From an uncultured delta proteobacterium (GTDB lineage: Bacteria; Desulfobacterota; Desulfobulbia; Desulfobulbales; Desulfocapsaceae): 64,000 nucleotides of DNA. The notes under the pieces were generated by a model. That model had not been told where the DNA came from, did no database searches, and saw only the letters and a program-made list of their open reading frames with translations. The stretch is taken from contig CAIUQR010000057.1 of the NCBI GenBank assembly GCA_903901335.1, positions 16,295-80,294 of the forward strand. The letters are read 5' to 3'. Position 1 is the stretch's first letter. Every line of letters starts with the position of its first letter. The translations under genes and the position numbers were made by a program. This document shows positions 61,672 to 64,000 of this stretch, one piece after another.

Positions 61672-62515
61672 ATGGCACGCATTCAGACATGGGAGATTTC
61701 CGATGAATTTTGGGCCCTGGTCGAGTCCTTGATACCCGACAGTCCTCGGGTAAGCTGCAAAGCATACACGCGCAAACCTGGCGGCGGGAGGAAGCGCAAG
61801 TACTCAGATCGACTATACTTTGCTGCAATTGTATATGTGCTACGAACAGGTATCATCTGGAACGCTTTACCTCGTGAAAAGTTTGAAGGTCTCGGATCGG
61901 CGGCAGTTCATCGTAAATTTCAACAATGGGCCTCGGCAGGAGTCTTTCTGGACATTTGGCGACGGGGACTGATTGAATACGATGAACTTGAAGGGATTGC
62001 TTGGCTTTGGGAAACTGCGGATGGCTCGAACATTAAAGCGCCACTCGCACAGGAATCCATTGGACCGAACCCCACGGATCGGGGGAAAAAACGGAACAAA
62101 ACGCAGTCTGCTTGTCGACGAGCATGGCGTCCCCTTGTCGCTCGTCGTGACCGGAGCCAACCGGCATGACAGTATTTCCTTGGAACCGTTGCTGAAAGGA
62201 CGGATTTTTGAACCGGAAGATGGGAGCACACCTTCGAATCTTTGTCTTGACGCAGCATATGTCGGAAAAGAAGATGTGGTTGCATCTAATGGATTTGTAC
62301 CCCATTTCTGTCCCAGAGGAGAGGAAAAGAAGTTGATCGAAAGAGATCCCACTTTCAAAGCACGCAGGTGGATAGAAGAGCTCGCCCATTCTTGGTTTAA
62401 CCGGTTTCGCAAGCTGGTACCACGATACGAGAAAACAGATCTCTCATATAATGCATTAAACGCTTTGGCAGCGGCTATGATCATCTTAAACAAGGTTGTG
62501 GTTATTTATAGATAA
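61672..62515 (+). CDS. IS5-family transposase, frameshifted orfA/orfB
   Basis: First frame 61672-62169 (start ATG, GGAGG upstream) holds the DUF4096-like head with RLYFAAIVYVLRTGIIWNALP and the first catalytic Asp in TADGSNIKAPLAQE. Second frame continues from about 62085 to 62515 with GTKRSLLVDEHGVPLSL, TGANRHDS and the C-terminal Glu region RFRKLVPRYEKTDLSYNA. The frames join at an A6 run (GGGGGAAAAAACGG, 62090s); a +1 shift or loss of one A gives a single protein of ~275-280 residues. Programmed frameshifting or transcriptional slippage at such runs is usual for this group. Confidence 0.9.
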
Positions 62516-62550
62516 GCACTTAATGTTTTTTCCACAGGACCTGATACCAA

Positions 62551-62570
62551 AAGGTAATTGGGATTACCTT
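62551..62570. repeat. Inverted repeat upstream of the RTX protease
   Basis: AAGGTAAT-TGGG-ATTACCTT, a perfect 8-bp stem in the 290-bp gap between the IS element and the protease. Possible operator or attenuator; no T run follows. Confidence 0.4.
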
Positions 62571-62810
62571 GTGAAATACAAAATCAATAGATATTCTCAG
62601 AAATACTCCTCTAGCCAGGCCACTCATCGACACGCCAAATCAAACAAAAACATCACGACATCATTATCTTGCAACAAACAGATGTCAAGCGATTAAAATG
62701 GAATACACTTTGCTAGTGTAGTAATTGATTTTAGAAATTAAAGCGGAAAAATTTTCCACGAAGCAGTTCCGATATTACTGCACAGAACAGGTTAAGAGGA
62801 AGTTACTGCC

Positions 62811-64000
62811 ATGGCTATCTTATCTACATCGTCAGTTACCGACACCGGTGTCAATCAAATTGATTCCTTGTTGTCCGGGGTTAAATGGGGAACCAACAAT
62901 GTGACATTCAGTTTTCCTGCTACAACAACTGACTATACTGGATATTCAGCGGGTTCCGAACCATTTTCAAATTTTATTGGATTGAACGCAACGCAGCAGG
63001 CTGCTGCTCGCGCCGCATTGGCAAGTTGGTCAAATGTCTGCAATCTGAGTTTCACCGAAACCACCGGGGGTAATGGAGTCATTCGATTTGGGACCAGTAG
63101 TCAGCCATCAACATCGTGGGCCTACTATCCTTCTTCCTGGTCGGAGGTGGGTGGAGATGTTTGGTTTGGGAATAGCAACGGTAACTCACCTACCAATCCC
63201 GTTGCCGGCAGTTATGCTTATGCTACCTACGTTCATGAGATCGGTCATGCATTAGGTTTGAAACATCCTCATGATACCAGCGGCGTAGTAGCGGACTTGA
63301 GCATTGATTCCGTTGAATATTCCGTAATGAGCTACAGGAGTTATGTCGGAGCCGGCTTGGGGGGATATACCATTGCCAATGGTTCCTATTTCACTGGCCC
63401 GATGATGAGCGATATTGCAGCCGTTCAGCAGATGTATGGTGCAAATTTCAATTATAATTCAGGAAACACTGTTTATACGTTCAACCCCAGCCAGACAAAG
63501 ATTTTCCAAACCCTATGGGATGGCGGCGGCATTGACACATATGACTTGTCTGCCTACACAACGAGTGTGAGTGTTGATCTACGCCCTGGAGCGTGGAGCA
63601 CCTTCAAGACAAGTCAATTGGCAAGCTTAGGCAATGGGCATTACGCTCAAGGCAATGTCGCAAATGCTTTACTTTATAAGGGAGATACCCGCTCACTTAT
63701 CGAAAATGCAACCGGGGGATCTGCAAATGATACATTAACCGGCAATCAGGCAGATAATCTCTTGAATGGTGGACTTGGAGCCGACACGATGACGGGCGGC
63801 CTCGGCAACGACATCTATGTTGTGGACAATTCTGGTGATATTGTTGTTGAAAATGCAGGTGAGGGGACGGACACGGTTCAGTCAAGTATCAGCTACGTTC
63901 TTCCCTCCAATGTCGAAAATCTCACCTTGACCGGTACCGCTGATATTAACGGAACCGGCAATACCCTTGATAACATACTCGTTGGTAATCAGGCAGATAA
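62811..64000 (+). CDS. Serralysin-like RTX metalloprotease, 3'-truncated by the window
   Basis: An open frame from the ATG at 62811 (AAGAGGA upstream) to the window end. Residues 142-152 read [11 protein letters not shown] (HExxHxxGxxH zinc site) and SVMSY at 171-175 is the Met-turn, so an M10B metzincin. A peptidase M10 C-terminal segment follows to ~270, then from ~305 RTX nonapeptides ([29 protein letters not shown]) and a larger repeat with [18 protein letters not shown]. No signal peptide, as expected for type I secretion. A second substrate for the exporter genes, which the IS element has separated from it. The C terminus and secretion signal lie beyond the window. Confidence 0.92.
   Translation, partial: MAILSTSSVTDTGVNQIDSLLSGVKWGTNNVTFSFPATTTDYTGYSAGSEPFSNFIGLNATQQAAARAALASWSNVCNLSFTETTGGNGVIRFGTSSQPSTSWAYYPSSWSEVGGDVWFGNSNGNSPTNPVAGSYAYATYVHEIGHALGLKHPHDTSGVVADLSIDSVEYSVMSYRSYVGAGLGGYTIANGSYFTGPMMSDIAAVQQMYGANFNYNSGNTVYTFNPSQTKIFQTLWDGGGIDTYDLSAYTTSVSVDLRPGAWSTFKTSQLASLGNGHYAQGNVANALLYKGDTRSLIENATGGSANDTLTGNQADNLLNGGLGADTMTGGLGNDIYVVDNSGDIVVENAGEGTDTVQSSISYVLPSNVENLTLTGTADINGTGNTLDNILVGNQAD

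Larger units (their letters stand above)
61583..62522. mobile_element. IS5-family insertion sequence with 3-bp target duplication
   Basis: Element proper 61586-62519 (934 bp), bounded by perfect 18-bp inverted repeats GTGCTTATCTATAAATAA and flanked by the direct repeat TTA (61583-61585 and 62520-62522), the YTNA/TNA-type target of IS5/IS427-group elements. Carries one transposase in two overlapping frames. It inserted between the type I exporter and the RTX protease. The intact ends and duplication indicate a recent insertion. Confidence 0.95.

Overview
The window looks like the chromosome of a Gram-negative, strict or facultative anaerobe of the Desulfobacterota (former Deltaproteobacteria), most like the Desulfobulbales. 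This is inference: no 16S or ribosomal protein marker is present. It rests on a single-chain AccA-AccD carboxyltransferase, two radical SAM enzymes, a dodecin, GPR1/FUN34/YaaH-type acetate transport, heavy c-di-GMP signalling, and a decayed small protein of a kind I associate with that group. A lipoprotein N-acyltransferase, TolC-type proteins, lipid-linked glycan export and an outer-membrane barrel show two membranes.

Layout. 1-3,000 is a gene-poor, decayed stretch: the end of a RecD-type helicase, a small hypothetical gene, a small pseudogene and two tandem palindromic sites. It ends at a tRNA-Lys(CTT) gene with its own promoter and terminator. 3,200-11,050 is housekeeping: accDA and accC (minus strand), corC-like and lnt (translationally coupled), and prfB with its programmed +1 frameshift. 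11,060-16,300 (minus) is a signalling cluster: an MshEN/PilB-like ATPase, an HDOD protein and a receiver-PAS-GGDEF-EAL-receiver protein that is split by a run of ten C residues. 16,600-22,000 (minus) is lemA, two TPM-domain genes, metF, ald and a radical SAM gene. 22,250-28,620 has a TolC-family protein, a SatP-type acetate transporter, about 1.2 kb without a gene, a PAS-GGDEF cyclase, a radical SAM/SPASM protein, dodecin and a DUF3047 protein.

28,900-50,830 is a surface polysaccharide locus. A PglF-type dehydratase, a DegT/PglE aminotransferase, a PglD acetyltransferase and a PglC phosphoglycosyl transferase together match the pathway to undecaprenyl-diphosphate-linked di-N-acetylbacillosamine. 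Five glycosyltransferases (GT11, two GT2, two GT4), three methyltransferase modules, an acyltransferase and an epimerase can build and decorate the chain. Wzm/Wzt would export it and an O-antigen-ligase-like protein would transfer or polymerise it. A second phosphoglycosyl transferase, an APS kinase, rmlB, rmlD and a broken rmlA follow; rmlC is absent.

50,850-64,000 is a type I secretion locus: a possible sigma-54 promoter with palindromic upstream sites, an outer-membrane barrel, a 1,389-residue RTX/Ig-like/SwmB surface protein, then the ABC transporter, HlyD-type adaptor and TolC-type channel. After an IS5-family insertion with an intact target duplication comes a serralysin-type RTX metalloprotease that runs off the window. 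Read together, c-di-GMP signalling, polysaccharide and secreted RTX proteins suggest a biofilm or cell-surface programme; the regulatory links are inference.
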